A stretch of DNA of 64,000 nt from Otis tarda (GCA_026413225.1 CM048552.1:27765001-27829000), one strand, 5' to 3'; positions 1 through 14,932 are shown, numbered from the stretch's first letter. Numbers and translations: made by a program. Notes: generated by a model not told the origin, from the sequence alone.

Positions 1-3000
1 GTACTGTTCTCATCAGGCACTTTCAGAAACGTAAAGATCAAATTCTAGCTAGAATAGAGCTAATCAAAGAAATGGCAAGTCTGCTTCGTGAGAGGGCACT
101 TGAAGGCCTCCATCTGTTTAACTTCTCTAAACAGGAATAACGGGTATTAAAAAGGTACCTAGCTGTAAGTAGGGCTTGATTCTTATGGAAGGAGAGAGAC
201 ATGACTGTCCATGAAAATCAGGATGGTCTCGATGTCCTAGAATACTACACCCATTCGTGCATTGCTGTATATTCAAGGAGAGTTCAAGAGCCTGGAGGGT
301 GTTCAGATTCCTGGAAGTTTGTCTGACAGGGCTCAGGGTGTAACTGGAGATAGTGCAGATGAGGGCAGCCTGCTCTTCTGGTAACTCCAGGCTACTGGCA
401 CCCAGATAATCTGACAGGCAGCACTGAATCCCAGCAGTCTACTGGGTTTCTAGCAGATTGTCCATGAAATCAACACGGTCCCACTGAAATGTTTTGGATT
501 GGACAGGCAGACAAATTCCAGTGAAATGAAAGTAAATGAAAAAAATCTTTCTTCAAAAACTAGCCAATAAGCTGCAGTCCTCATGCTGCCGATATGTGTG
601 ACTCACAGTCTTGATGGACTTCTGCATGCAACAAGTATCTCCAGCTCTTGGAAAAAGTCAGCCAAAAACATCTCATTGTAGTTTCCAAGAGGCTGCTACT
701 GCACTTCATCAAAGATACTACACTAGACAGGTACAGTCTTCTCGTCAGCCATCAGAGACAGATTCCCAAAGGGTGGGAATCTGACTGTTTATATTTCAAC
801 ATTTCCAAAGGCCTCAGTCCAGTGCACAGCCCTTGTTACAGGACTATTATGGACACAAGATCATACCATACCACTAAAATTCATACCAGTATGAAGCTTT
901 ATAAGAAGACAACCTACACCTCTTGACAGATTCCCTGTTAACTGTAACTCCTGACACACTGGCATCCTCTTGGATTCAGCCACGACCTTTACAATTTAAG
1001 TAATAAAACTTCACTACCTTTTCCATACTTTGAATACACAGGGAAGATGGGAGCCCTCTGTTTATATTTCTCTTACTTGAACTGATTGAATATACATTAT
1101 TTATTTCATAATATTGACAGTGTTCTGGCTTCTAATTCTGCTCTGCTGGGAGTGCTTTTAACATTCCACATTAATGAGCTCCTCCAGTGTCCTTTTACAA
1201 AATAAATCAACCTATCTCAGGTAGGTTTCCTTCTTTTCCTCAATTGTACAATTTGCCTCTGAAATTACAGCTCAGGCTGCAAAAAGGCAATAGTCACTCC
1301 TGCACCTGTGACAGGATCCCTCCAGGCCAGAATTCGAGAATTTAACATTGTTTGAACAGGAACTCTCCTTCTCCCAGCGGAATGAACAGCACAAGCTTAA
1401 AACAGTTTCAAAATACTGGTTTCTACATGCTCAGAGAAGCCACTTTTAGGTCACCTTACAAGTTCTCATTGGATTGATGGCAATTAAGAAGTTTGGCCTT
1501 TTTGCTGGAGATACAAAAACAAATCACTGTCTCACTGAACAGTTTAAAACTCTCTTAAACATGTCTGGAATAGTTTCTCTGTAATATCATGGGGTGTGCA
1601 GAATAGACTCATTTCCCATCTGGTATATGAATTTGTTTGCATTATTTGTTTCTATTAGCAACTACAACTTACTAGAAACCACACAAGCATACAGACAGAG
1701 ACAGTTCTTATTTTTAAAAAATTAAAATAAATAAGAAAGAAATGAGAAGGGATGAAATGGAGGACAGATAAATCTTTAAAAGTGTTTAAGTCAACAGTTT
1801 GTTACATTATTTTAGGAAACCGTTTACAACTAAAATTGGCATTTCTGAAAGCAATACCAATATTAAAGTTGTCCAATCCAAACGGAGCAAACTTCAGTGG
1901 GTATTGTCTTTAAATTAACTCAGCTCCTGGCTTACACAGCAAACCCACACAACTGTGTGCAGAGCACACTTTTGAGTCACTTTTAACAATTCAATATATG
2001 GACCATCATCTGTTTTCTGTTCCCTTTGACTTTACTGAATAGCATGTGTCTTATAGACCACAGAAAAGTGGGCGCCTTTTCAGGAGGAGTTTGAATGCAG
2101 GGAGAGAGCCTTGCAAATCAGTTCAGAAAGGGTGTTGCACAATTGAGGAATGTCCCAGAAACAGCTGCGGTACTTTATCAGCATCAGCTTGGGATAGTTG
2201 CAAGTGGGAAAGCTCCAAACACAACATATAAATAATCCTGATGAAGTCGTGTGTGTGTATACAGACATATTTTCTTCCCCAGCCACTCCACAAATTATGT
2301 ACTCTCCATGACACAGGATGTACTACTCTCTTTTCCATACAAAACCCTCTGGAACCACAGGGATACCCTAACTGCTTCAGTGGCAATAAAAACCTTTCTT
2401 TAACTCTTAAATTTTTGAGCAGCATGTTGTCAGACAGTGTCACTGCATTTCCTTGGGACCAAAACTCCACAGCGCACGGTGCTACACTAAAACAAAAGGA
2501 TACTAGTCCATAGAATCTCCTTTAAGACAAAGATGGTTACAAAAATTTCAGACAAATCTTCACAAACAAGTGATACAATTTGTTATGATTCCTCTCACAG
2601 TGAAATTCACAGCTCTTTGCTTTGTTCTCTTTCCTGCTGCACTGCTGACTTCAGTCTGCTACTGGTTATGTTTTTCTTCTACTAAAAAGAACACTGGAAA
2701 CATCCTGCCTGGTCAAGTGCTTTCTTTTTACGTAGGCAATCTCTGCCAAAGTACAAAGCTGCAACTTGCTGTAGCCGAGCCATTTCAGTAACATAAACAA
2801 GACAAACTGCAGATAGACATAATACCTTTTCTCAGACATTTTTCTGGTACAGCTTAAAAACTTAAGCCACTTTCAAGCACAGAAACCTTTTAACAGGTAA
2901 GATGTCTTCAGAACGAGAAGTCTTGATCAGTTTGACAGTAGTTTCATTTTTGCTGCAGTCAAGATCACAGCTGACATACCTGAGCTGACCTTACCCTGAA

Positions 3001-6000
3001 CAGCTCAGCTTCCAGAGACAGCACAGCCAGGTCAGCTGCCCAGCTTGCTGGAGACATCTGGCAGGCTGCACTGAGGTCTATATTGCCTTTGTTCACTTAA
3101 ACCAAATTCTGGTACCTCCACATGTCACATCTTGACTCTAGTGTATTCGAAAACCAATGAGAATTTATCACCTATGCCTGAGACTTAATGGACTGATCTC
3201 TGGGAATTAAATTGTGACTGAAGACTACTCAAAAATGGAAGAAGAGATCTGTGTCAAAAGGTTTCTTGCTGGAAGGGTGGCTTCCTGAAGAAAGACTGTC
3301 AGCCATATTAGGCCTCTGTAAAAGGCCTTTTTGTGCAAACAGAAAATAAAAACCAAGGCAATGTGTAATCATCTACAATCAATGAAAGTGGGTGACAACA
3401 TCTTCATGACACCTACTGAGAAGACTCCCAGAACCATACCTCACTCAGCATGTCCAGAGTGTGTTCCCTGCATTCCCTTTCTCTCAGAATCTCATTCACA
3501 AAAATCTGCCATTTCCAGTTAAATGTCTTGATAATGCAAATCCAGTAATGATCTTTTTATGTGATAATTCTAAATTTTAATGATTTGCACTGAAAATGGT
3601 AAAATCTCCTTTTGAGACAAACTAGAAACATATCAAACTATTTTTTTTTCTCTTTAATAGTGCAGCTCCCTGCTTTTAAGGCTTCTGCTGGGAACTTTGC
3701 AAATGCTTTAAATGATTTGTCACCTTTGTAATTTATTTCTTCCTCAGTCTGAACAAGAGACTTATTACTGTCTAAATGCTGAAGAAGCTTTGAAGACATA
3801 TTAGTTCTATGGCACTGTTTGTTAGATTTCCTGTGATGCTGCTTGCTAAAACTTATCTCCATTTCATTAAGAATAAATTGGATATGACTTTAATCATAAT
3901 TGAGTAGAAATTGAGGTGTAATATCCATACTGTGCATAAAATTATAACCAAAAATGTATTTTTGCCACCTTAATATCCTTTAGCTAATAGCAGAAAGAGT
4001 GAGCGTGGTATCAGTAGCATTGCATATTAATCTGTGTTAGGCTACACTGTTTTAACGTTAAAATATGAACTAAAAAAACCCTAGAGTCTGCTCCCATTAC
4101 TCCCTGGTTACCTTGATAACTTACATGTTTCACAAAGGTTTTCAATTTCAAAATGACAGACTTTGAAAAACTGAGGGAATCAGTTAACAATGTAAACTGA
4201 CTGAGAAGCTCAGGCACTTAAGTGAGGAAGAGAACTGGAATTTCTTAAAACCAAAAGTACTGAAAACAAGACACAATCTGCATTTCACACATGGGGATAC
4301 TTGTCAGAAAGGAGACTCAGCCTTGTGTTGAACAGCCACCTAAACAGAAGCTGGCTCGTGAGAAGGGGGTCACAGGTGATGAATGGAAGTTCTGATCTAC
4401 AAGAAAAGCAGGATCTTGAAGGTCTGGAATTGCAGAGGTTATGGAGCAACTGCCACAACGTATAGTAAGGTAGATTTTGTGAAGGAAAGCAAATCAAAGA
4501 AGAGCAAGCTCTTACGTATGAACAGAAAAAGAACAAGCAAAAAGGCAGTAAATGAAGACTTAGCCTCAGTTTCATGGCAGAGCAGAGCATGGAGGCAACA
4601 GCAGGGTGGACATTAGAAGCATGCACAGAAGTGGAGGCCACTGCAGCCAATCACCTCTGTCCCTGAATAAACCAGTCCCAGAAACAGCCAGACTAGCATA
4701 ACTGACTTAAAGCAAAGAGATTCCCACTCAGAATCAAGTGATCCAGTGATGAGAAAAGTAGATGCAATGCTGTCCTTTTAAAGAGGAGGGAAACAATATG
4801 TGTTAATATGGAATCATCAGTATGCAAACTGTTAAAAAAGATGTTGATGGAAAGAATTATCAAAAGCATGGAGGTAAGTGAGGAAAATGGCACAGGCTCA
4901 CAAAGATTGCTCATGACAGGCTACACTAGTATCTTTGCTTGGCAACATATCTAATTTTTTAGACAACAAGGATAGAATACTCTAACTGGGCTTCAGTAAA
5001 ACATTCAGAAAGTTTCACCCAGAACCAGATTGGAATAGAGAGTTAAACAGGCAACCAGGCAGAAGAGAAATATCAATGTTTGTGTTGGTGCAAGAACCAC
5101 TGGGACGAAAGAAGGCAGACAGAGTTTCACGGAAGCAGTCCTGGAACCAAACTTCATTTGATATTTTCATTTTATAGCTTGGCACAAAAACAGAAGATCA
5201 GCTAATAATACAAAGGGACTCATCTCACCTAAATCTTGTTGTCTAAAAATCAGGCTTTTACTGGAAAATAGTTGCTCCTTTCATAGTCAATGTAGAAACA
5301 GGCACCTCGGAGGGAAAGTCTGTCTAGAGATGTCTAAGATAGTTCCTTCTTTCCACTGCCTGTAGAGGAAGTCTAGATGATTTTATTAAGCAAACAGCCT
5401 AACTTTCAGATAGCTAAACCACACTATTTAGTGGTTGGCATAACAGATATAGCTCATAGAGAAGATACTTAACTCCTGCAGTGCATGGGAAAGATATGGG
5501 AGAGGTTTTGGGTTTATCTTGACCAGTCTTGGTATTCAGCTGTACCTAATGAATAGGCTCCCTACATTAACACAGACCAGTCTTCTGCTCTCCAGGGGAG
5601 GCTACTTGATTTAAAAGGGCAACACTGGTCCAAAGGTTTGTGGCGTGAGGTTCAGAGGCAGATCTCTGAGGGCCAAAAAGCATCTGCCTCTACAATGAAC
5701 TTATAGACTGCAATACTGAGTATTAGGTGATGAAATAATAAAATACATTAGCCTTTAGTAGCCCCTGGGTAAGATTCTTACTGCTGAGATACATATCTAG
5801 AGAGGGGATTAGGGAATTACAACATAAATCCCTTTTCTTACTTTGTAGTTCTCAGCAATTCTTCATCTCTGAGCATTACATTCTCAGAACTTAATGACAG
5901 GGTGCTGCATAAGGAATGATTAATGCAACTTGTATGAAGCACACCATGAACTCCAAACATAGGTTCCTTTGACTAGCATGCAAAAACCATAATCTTATAT

Positions 6001-6344
6001 GTAATCACCAAAGCAAAAAAAAGACATTATTTTGAACTAGAAGACCTTTAATGGCTATTTTGTAAATAATAATCTGTCTTTATGTATGCAGCGTAGCATT
6101 TGGTAGTGCCTACTACCGCAATCCACCATGTAGGTGTTGCTCATGCAGAGGATTCACATCAGATAAAATTTCAAGTTGCACGGTCCAAAGTCAGGCTGCG
6201 AAATAAGAAATGAAAAATCTGTGCATACTATCAGCTTCTTTCCCTTCTCATTGTTTTCTTTCCTTTCCACAGCATCACTCATTAATTTAACACAGAAATC
6301 AGGAGTTAAGTCCTCAGCTACAACAATGCTTTCTCCATACTCAC
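1..6344 (-). other. ST7 intron (partial), no exon seen
   Basis: AT-rich sequence downstream of the last visible exon in transcript order. I looked for the following ST7 exons ([12 protein letters not shown]..., HWKRVEGALNLLHC...) on the minus strand and did not find them. Short ORFs here have no recognisable domain and poor coding character. No CR1, LTR or simple repeat of note is visible. Confidence 0.7.
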
Positions 6345-6447
6345 TTTCGGCACATGTGGATTAAATTCTACTGCTCTGTGAATAGCTTCTACTGCATTCA
6401 TCTCTGCAGTACTCAGCCCTCGCCTTGAGGCAGCCTCTGGAGAAAAT
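6345..6447 (-). CDS. ST7: ST7 coding exon (103 bp, last one in the window)
   Basis: Acceptor GCTTTTGTAG and donor GTGAGT (6339-6344). It completes Lys (AA|A) and encodes [20 protein letters not shown] followed by [14 protein letters not shown], ending in phase 0. The family continues with [20 protein letters not shown] and about 200 more residues, including C-terminal membrane segments. None of that is encoded on either strand in 1-6344, so those exons must lie beyond the low-coordinate edge. Confidence 0.96.
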
Positions 6448-8001
6448 CTACAAAAGCAAAAAAACCAAACACATTAGGCCAGAAATGCTAGTTAGAAAAA
6501 GCCAGAAAAGAAATCTACAACATGGGCCCTTGTAACCAAACTGAGTCAATTTCCTATGCTCTCCAAACTTCCATAGCAAGTGGAAACTCTGAGTGCTCTA
6601 TTACATAAAGGCCAGTGAAAATCCAGGCAGAAGTGGAAAGCATGTTTGCATCTAACCATGGCAGAAAGTCAGTTCCAACAGTCCTTTCTCTGTCACTAAT
6701 CTAAATTTGCTCTATGTACCTTGCTAAGGGGCATATTCAAGGCTGAAGATGAAGAAAAAGAAAAGCAAAAAAAAAAAAAAAAGAAAAAAACAATGCCAAA
6801 TTATTGTTGGAGGGTGTCTATTAAAAACAGGTTTGGGGAGGTTTTAGGGAGGTTCCCAACCCAATGCCCCTGGGTCAGGTTGGGATGGAAGCACGATGCA
6901 GCAGCAGTAGCGGGTGGTCTACTGGCCGCAGCACCATTGAGGGTAGCATGCCCAAACTGTGGGCAAATCATCTGCCCCAGTGAATGAAAAACCAGACCAT
7001 GCAATCTCTTTCTCACCTCACACCCCACGGCTAACTCCAGAGCTGTACTTGGCAGGCAGACACCACAGGGAAAGCTGTGACAACCTTAGCCCTGCCCTCC
7101 CAAGCTGGAGTCGCTGTGTAGGGAGGAAAGATGTTGCAGTAGGTACTGGCGATCTACAGGACAAAAAGAATGAAAGAAAATTACTTAGATCTTGATGTGT
7201 ACATACACTTTAAAAGCAAAAACTGTCAGGACGTCAGTAAAGAAAATGGCTTTCCACTCTACTTGCTTTCCAACTTTAGGGAGGCATTCGACCCTCAGGT
7301 GCGCAGACACAACTCTGCCTGGGATTTGTGTGAAGGCACCTGAGAGCAGAATTGGGATTTTTGAGCTCCATCCCACAAGAAGCTGAGCACCCTTTCAGAG
7401 TGGGCCAGTGCTCTCAAGTCCACAGGCATCAAGTAGATGTGCTCAGCACCTTGGAAGGTTGAGACCCAGGAGAAAACCATAACAGGAACGAGCAGATATT
7501 TGTGTCTCTAAAAATATGAACGTCATCTACCTCTCAGAATCCCTGACATAGTAATGCTAAATCCACCTGTCGCTACTTAAGTAGATGAGCGGTCTTCTGA
7601 CAGCACTTGTAAAATGGCATTGCTACCACTGCATCCACATTTATTTATTTATTACCTTTTTGTGGTCAGCTTTATACAAAGTTGAAGCAATTCAGCCACA
7701 CAACACCTTTTAGTTGCATCTTCATTATACTGTCTAGGAAGCCAAAGCTCACCCAGACAGTATACATAAAACTGAAACAAGAACTGAAGGTATGCTATTT
7801 CTCTTCTTTTCTTCTTCCGTAATATTTGAAGTGCAATGTTTGATCACTGCAAATTCTTCTTATACATAAAGTCATTTTATGAATTTACTGCAGGACCGAA
7901 TTCTCCTGCTAACCCAGCAGATTGTTAGGGTGTGGGCTCAGCTAAGAGAAATCTCAAATTAAATCAGGAATTTTGCTGGACAGTTGTTCTTATGCACTTA
8001 C
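6448..8001 (-). other. ST7 intron with purine-rich tract
   Basis: A 1.55-kb intron between exons 8002-8074 and 6345-6447. It contains an A-rich/purine stretch at about 6745-6790 (a run of about 16 A) and a moderately GC-richer patch at about 6890-7130 without recognised content. Confidence 0.7.
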
Positions 8002-8074
8002 TTGTCAGAGACAGCTCTGGCTTTGAGCAATGCAGCTGTGTAACATATTGTTGCTGATTTTGGTAAGCTTATAT
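8002..8074 (-). CDS. ST7: ST7 coding exon (73 bp)
   Basis: The acceptor is CTTTTCAACAG (AG at 8075-8076), with a clear pyrimidine tract; the donor is GTAAGT (7996-8001). It completes Asp (G|AT) and encodes [20 protein letters not shown] plus VSD and two bases of Lys. The [19 protein letters not shown] block is highly conserved in the family and reads as an amphipathic helix pair. Confidence 0.96.
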
Positions 8075-11000
8075 CTGTTGAAAAGAAAGAAAACAGTAAA
8101 CATCTGAAAACTTCAAAGTTTGCAGAAATAAAAGTGTTTGATACTTCAGAGTATGCACGAGATGTGCAAAATTATGAAGTGAATTCAGAACACTTTCTGA
8201 CCTTGGGACTTGTACTCCCATGTCACATAGATTTTTAAATTTCCACCCAATATACAGGCTTTAAAACTTGTGTTAATGACCACTGGAACTGCTATTTAAG
8301 CAGCAGTTTCATTAGAGAACTAATTCAAAGAGTGACATGACAGGGATATAATTAAAGAATTCATTACTTCATACATAAATCTATAAGTAACCTGGAATAC
8401 ATGAGTTTTTCCATAGTTCACAAAACATCTAAGTAATAGCTGAGGGCTATCTTATTCACTCCTCTTGTTTTCACTCAGAAGCAGTTGTCTAATATGAATA
8501 TGTGGCAGCTATACAAGTTAAGACAGCTATTTAAGTAATAATGGTTTTGACTTGCAAGCAAACATCCATTAGATTCACTGCAGTTAAAGATCAACAGTAA
8601 AAGAATATGTCCAAGGGAACGATTCCTTAAGGGAATCTTGGACCAAAATATTCACCATACAGTCTCTGGCCATTTTATGCTGTTCCAGAGACACAAAGGA
8701 GCCATAAACCTGACCTAACCCACTAGTTCAACGTAATTTTTACCTGTTCTCTACCAGCAGACTGGCACAAAGCATCCGAAAGGTAGAGAGAACTGCTGCT
8801 TAACAGACTTGAGTTCTAGATTTGTTCCCACTGTTACAGAGAAGAATTGACTTCCACACTAGTAATCTACCATATTATATAGTGACTGAAATATTCCAGC
8901 ATTAAATAGTTAAAGACTACAGCTAAATGAAAAAAAGAAAAAAATAACAACCCCCACTAAAGGCTGGATTCTGCAAACACTTCTGCACACTGCCTACCTA
9001 CTACTGTAGATAAATACCAATTAAACAGTTAGTGATAGAAAGCATTAGGCCCTGAGATCATACTACAGCTTCCCATATTAAACTGCAAATACACAGTGCA
9101 GTAAACACAGGGCACTGGAGTAGGCCTACTGTAAATGTGAAGAGCAGCTAATCTGTCTATTGTTCTAAAAAACTACCTATCCCTCAGTTTGTCATTAAAG
9201 TTGATCAGAAAGACAAAATTACCACAGAGCTTGGTAATTCTAGGGTTAAGAGAAATATGTGATTTACTGAACCCCAGTGCCTCGCAACGGAGGGCTCCAA
9301 AAAGCAGTGAAAGAGGGTAAGTAAGCCGTATCTCAGCAGTCACCCCTTCACTTATTAACAACCAAGCAACCAAGAAGAACATTGTTCTTTTAGACAGCAA
9401 ACATCGCCAGAATGACTGCGGCACTCTGAAAATGCTACCTGGTCAATCTCCTCTATTGTCTTTTTATGCACATGCACTTCAAGTATGAGATACAAAGATC
9501 TCGTTGGAGACTCCTCTATAATATATTCCAACTATAATTTCACTGGAGTATGTAATTGTAGTGACTAATGTAATTAAAATCAACAGCATGTAAAGCAGTC
9601 TGGGTGATAGGTATGTTAATTACTACACTAATAGAAGCTAGCTACAGACACAGACGTGAGCACATCTTCAATGACAGGAGGAGAAAATATTTACAAGCAC
9701 CTTCAATAACTCTGCTTATACTGGGTTTTCCTTAATAGTAGGAGTTAAAACTTCTTTCCAGTCAACAGAAGTTCTTCAGAACATACTAGTCTCTGTTTTT
9801 CAGTAGAAACCTTATTCATCAAATCATAAATGGAGTGAAAGGTAGAGAAATGGAAAAGAAAAAGAAAATAACTAAAAAGTCAAACAATGTGCTGTCATTT
9901 ATAAGGTTTTCAATTGGTCAACTCAATACCTTATTTTCCCCTTACCTGTATGTGTTTCTCTGGGCCATCAAGCCACCATTACCTTATGCCCTGCATCAGT
10001 TCAAACCGAGTAACATTGGTTCAGGATCTGACCTTTACAAAACAGTGCATGGATGACACAGAACAAGAGGTCAGCCTAGAAGTCCCTGGAAATAAATCTT
10101 CCCAGGCAAAAGGCAAACTCCACATATGAAAAGAGGACCAAGAAGAGAATGTTTGCCCGGACTTCTTCAAATAATGCAGCAAGAGGATCCCTTCACTTTT
10201 CTATCTGCTCAAAGGAGCTGAAAACTCGGAGGAATCAAGAGGTCTGGCACATATGACTGAAGTAACAGAGGAAAAACAGTTGTCATGCTGATGAAAGCTG
10301 CTGGCTTGATTTCATCAAATAAAGCAGGTATGCCAGCAAAAGCCAGAATGACAGCAAGAAAATAGCAATTCAGCTGTTAATACACAACCCATAAGGTTAA
10401 ACAATAAGACCACTCAACACGCAAACCCCCTCTAACTACATGTACAAAGGCTAGTTTCTGCACCAGATCATTGATACCCAAATGGAAAATGTGCAGTGGA
10501 AGTTGCACAGACCAAGTTGTGAGGAAAATTACAATTCTTGGCTAAGAGATTAAGATATAAGAGTAGGAACTGATCTCGATACAGGATTAAATATACTAAA
10601 ACAAAACACTGTATCACAAAACAATATTTTCTAGTAGGCAGGAAATGCTCCTGAGTTACTATATCCTGTGCACATAGATTGCAGGATGATCCATGATGAA
10701 CTGCTGGCATCTGTAAGGAAAGGAAATGTGGTGAGGCAAGGTAAGGCTTAGGTACACCACTTCAGTCATTCCTGCAGAAGAAATGGGATTTCTCAAGGAA
10801 TGCTGTGCTCAAATCTGATCATGAGTCAAGAACAACAAAACTAAACAGAAAGACTAGATTGTTTTTGTAACAATCAAATGAAATAAAGTCTGAGAGAAGA
10901 TACAACTGTTCCTTATGCATACACACAAGGAACACCAGGAAAGGAGAAAAGCTGCTTAGGTAAAGGATAATGCTGGCACAAGAAAGAATAGTTCAGAATT

Positions 11001-13700
11001 AAATTTAAGCTGGAGATTAAAATAAGGTTGCTGTGAGTGAATTTTTGAGGCAGATTTCCAGGTAGAACAGTGGGGCAAACAAAACAGCTTTTTCTAGGAT
11101 GGAGCTTGCCCAGCTCACGGAAGGGGTAATATCATGTAGTGAATGCAACAGCAGTGGGCCTGACTCACCCAGGAGACCTCCTCCAGTACTATGCCCCTAA
11201 TGAGCAAGCAGCAATTACACCTGCAGTCCCTTGGAGAAGTACATACAAAGATCCATGTTTATGTTGCTGTGGAGATAGCTCTCAGTAGGTCCAGGCCTGC
11301 TTCCCTCTGGAAGTGTTCTGCTCTTTGTTTGCACCATATTAGAGTGTAAGTATTTGGTTCTGCTATATTCTAGTCTGATCACTACAATACTTAAAAATCT
11401 TCATATAATTTAGGCTTCACCTCCAAAACTAGACCTTTGTATTTTAGAGAAAAGCCTAAAAGAATTATGTCTGGTTACAACTTGAATTTAGCAAGGGAAT
11501 TAAGTCTAAACTAGTCCTAGGAGATACGTCCTCTGTCAGGAACCAAAGTGAGGTTTTTCACAAATGACTATGTCCAGCTCTGTGAGCCATCTGGCAAAAT
11601 ATCTTCACATATACTGTTTCCCACCCTCCTGTGATTACTTGTGGAACTCCCACAATGTGCTGAAAGATGTAACTTCTATTCTGTTGTCAAAACCATCAGG
11701 ACATTTTTGCCAAATAAGAACTGATGTGTCAATCTAAAAAAGGCTCTCCTCCTTCCTTATTGCTCATATCTTTAAACAGAACACAAAATAGTCTAGACTT
11801 AATTTATGAGCATTTTCTTTTGATTAGCCCCAGTCAGCTATGGGGAGGGTTGGAAAAGTGAATTCTTACTGGCCATTTGCTTCATAAGTGGTTGCTTGGG
11901 AGAGTGAACTAATGGAAAGATGCTACGGATAGAGACTTGCAACTGTAATATCTCCACTTCTCTGATTCAAGATATCCAGAATATGCCATACATAATCTAA
12001 ATAGGTCATGAGATCTACTGTTCTTATAAAACAGCAACTAAATCAAGAAAAGACAAATCTGGATATGGACTTGTGAAACATCCTCTATCCAAGTCATCAG
12101 AAGGCCCTAAATGTGAAGAGATGTATGTTTGAGATTGCATGTTGCAATTGCTTTAGTCATTAATAAATGCAACATCTAAGTCACTAATAGGAAATTATTC
12201 TCTATTTTGACCCCTAAGTGTATGCTATTCCCAAGCCAACAACACAGATATCTATGGGCTTAACTTCAGACAGGTGAACAGTCCTATCAACATCAATAGG
12301 ACTTAAGTATTTGCTGAAATAAGATGTAGATCTGGGGCCACAATTTGCACAGTAAGATTCTTCCAGTCGAACTGCTAGTTCTTCTTCATACAGCACTGGA
12401 GAGAGACTACATGAAACTGCTGGAATCATTCACATATTTCCAAATACGTAACTGAAAGTGTATCAACAAACTGGAAGAAGTTATGCAGAGAGGTGAAACA
12501 AAAAAAAAAAACGTGGAATACAGGATATATGTTGTGTTACGAATTGGGGGTGAACCCCAGCTCTGATTTTCTCTTCCTCAGCCTGTCTGTAGACTCTAGT
12601 GTTTAAGTGACAGGCCAACACTTGCCCTGTCAGCACAGAACTCCCCCAGTTCTCTGGACCTGCAGGCTACCTTGTCAGCTCTTGCACAGGTGGTAGGAAA
12701 AATTGCTTATGGGAAAGATTGAAAGTGCTCTAGCAAATAAGTATGTGCAGGCTGGATCAGTGATGACAGAAAAGAGACGCAGTCATCTATAAAGACACAA
12801 ACATTAAGGAAGAAAGTGAATTAGGCTGATACAAGTGGTTAAAAGCAAGAGTAATGGGATGGAATTCAACAAGGGAAAGTATGAACTGAACATCAGGGGG
12901 AAAACACTTTGTCAAAAAGACCTAATATCCTGTTGAATTATCTCCCATGACAATAGTCATTGCATTTTTCCACAAAACGTAGCAGAAAACATGCTGGAGG
13001 GAGCAAAAACTATGAACACAATGATCTAACGCTCACTTTGTGCTTGCAAAATAAAGCAGTTCCAATCCTCTGTACTTTTGACATTCTTCCTCAGTGGTGG
13101 GAAACACCCCAATTAAATACAATACACCGCCACTGTGCATGTTAAGGTCTGGATTTTGGTCCCCTGATAGGATGGGCAAAACATTTCAGCACAAACAAAA
13201 AGTGTTTATTTTGCCATGACCACATTTCAAACTTAAACTGTTCAATTACGGAAACATTTTGAGGGTCACTGCTGGTTGTAGACACTTCATATGCAACTCT
13301 TGCTGAGATGTGTATCTCAGTGACCAGGCAGGTGTCAGTCTCTTTGATCTGACCAAGTTCAATCCCAAGTGCATATAGAAGGGAAGAAATAATTTCTGCT
13401 CTAGGAGATTAGAAAGAGCAAGATTACTATAATTAGTTTAGACTTTTTGTGCTTTTGCACAAGCAGGAGAAACAAAAAACCCCATAGAATCGTATGGCAA
13501 AAAAAGAGACCAGATTGTATGAACAGACACAGAAGTGATGCAGAGACCTAGTTGAAGTGACAAGTGATTGTGACGTGGAGGAAAGAAACCAGCTTTTAGA
13601 AGCAGAAGCTGAAAAAGATGTAACGGGAAAAAAAGACAACCTATTCTCTTGATATTGGTGTTACACAAACTAGAGGTTGTACCCAGTTTGCATCTTTTGG

Positions 13701-14190
13701 AGAATCATAGAATCTTAAGGTTGGAAGAGACCCCCAAGATCATCAAGTCCAACTGTCAACCAAACATCACCATGCCTACTAAATTATGTCCTGGAGTGAC
13801 ACATCTACATGTTCTTTGAACACCTCCAGGGATGGTGACTCCACCCTTTCTCTGGGTAGCCTGTTCCAGTGCCTGATCACTCTTTCAGTGAAGTGTTTCC
13901 TAATACCCAACCTAAACCTCCCCTGCCACAACTTGAGGCAATTTCCTCTTGTCCTATCACAACTTATTTGGGAGAAGAGACCAGCACCTGCCTTCCTACA
14001 ACCTTTGGGATCTCCCCTCAGCCTCCTCTTCTCCAGACTAAACAATCCCAGCTCCCTCGGCCGCTCCTCATAAGACTTGTGCTCCAGACCCCGCACCAGC
14101 TTCGTTGCCCTTCTCTGGACGCGCTCCAGCAAGCCAACATCCTTCTTGTACTGAGGGGCCCAAAACTGCACACAGTATTCAAGGTGCAGT
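13701..14190 (-). mobile_element. CR1 LINE 3' fragment
   Basis: Minus-strand CR1 3' end. The low-coordinate edge shows the tail octamer remnant (AATCATAGAATC on plus, i.e. ATTCTATGATT). The minus strand encodes the C-terminal part of the CR1 ORF2 protein: [20 protein letters not shown], then [30 protein letters not shown] and [20 protein letters not shown]. Compared with other CR1 copies a few residues are missing after RRLRGD, so there is an internal deletion. It is heavily 5'-truncated and inactive. Its 5' edge lies about 55 bp from the solo LTR. Confidence 0.93.
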
Positions 14191-14430
14191 GGAAGGTAGA
14201 CTAGGCTTTGGTATGACCTTAACTAAAAGGAACTTTCTCTTAAGTCTCTGTCGTAGTTCAGCCCTGATGGGGACCAGACTACGCAGACTCTCTCTCGCTC
14301 TCCTCACGCTCCGAGAGAATAGGGGCAGATGATATAAGAAAAACGGCCCGAGGTTTGAGATAAGGACAGGGAGAAATCCTTAAAGTTACCGTCACGGGCA
14401 AAACAGACTCGACTTGGGGAAAAATATTCA

Positions 14431-14436
14431 TTTATT
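14431..14436 (-). terminator. Polyadenylation signal AATAAA in the LTR
   Basis: AATAAA on the minus strand about 500 bases after the TATA-like box and 183 bases before the LTR end, as expected for the R region of a minus-oriented LTR. It lies in the sense orientation of the ST7 pre-mRNA and could act as an intronic poly(A) site. Confidence 0.5.
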
Positions 14437-14932
14437 TCTAAAACTAGCAGGAGAATGAGACAGGGAACAAGATAACCTCCCCCCGCCCCTTCCTCTTCCC
14501 GGGCTTAACATTATCTCTACTACCTTCCCCCGCCTCCCCGGGCTGCAGGTGAATCTCTGCCCCTCCGTGGACCTCCATGGGCTGCAGGGGGACAACCTGC
14601 TCCACCATGGTTATCACCACAGGCTGCAGGGGAATCTTGGCCAGGAGCCACATTACTCCTTCCCCTCCATCTTCATTGACCTTGGCATCTGCAGCCGTTC
14701 CTCACAACAGGCTGCCAGACGCCTCTCAGGATCCTTTTTACATCTTATTCACTTCTCATCTCCTCTCCACTTCTTGCAGCCAGGCCGGGCCGAGTTGGGC
14801 CCAGTCAGCTGCCCGGCGGGAGGCCAGAGGGTGAGGCCTGCAAGGCCCACAAGGCTCGTGCCTTCCCCTCTCTGCCCCCCGCTCAGCTGCTTCACATCTT
14901 CTCTCTTTTTTTTTTTTTTCTGTTTTCCCCTT

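Noticed and set aside
2123-2470. A 115-codon minus-strand open frame
   Set aside because: No domain, no splice signals in agreement, and composition like the surrounding intron; frames of this length are expected by chance in 64 kb.
1-6344. Search for the C-terminal ST7 exons
   Set aside because: No minus-strand match to the [12 protein letters not shown] or HWKRVEGALNLL regions; they must lie outside the window.
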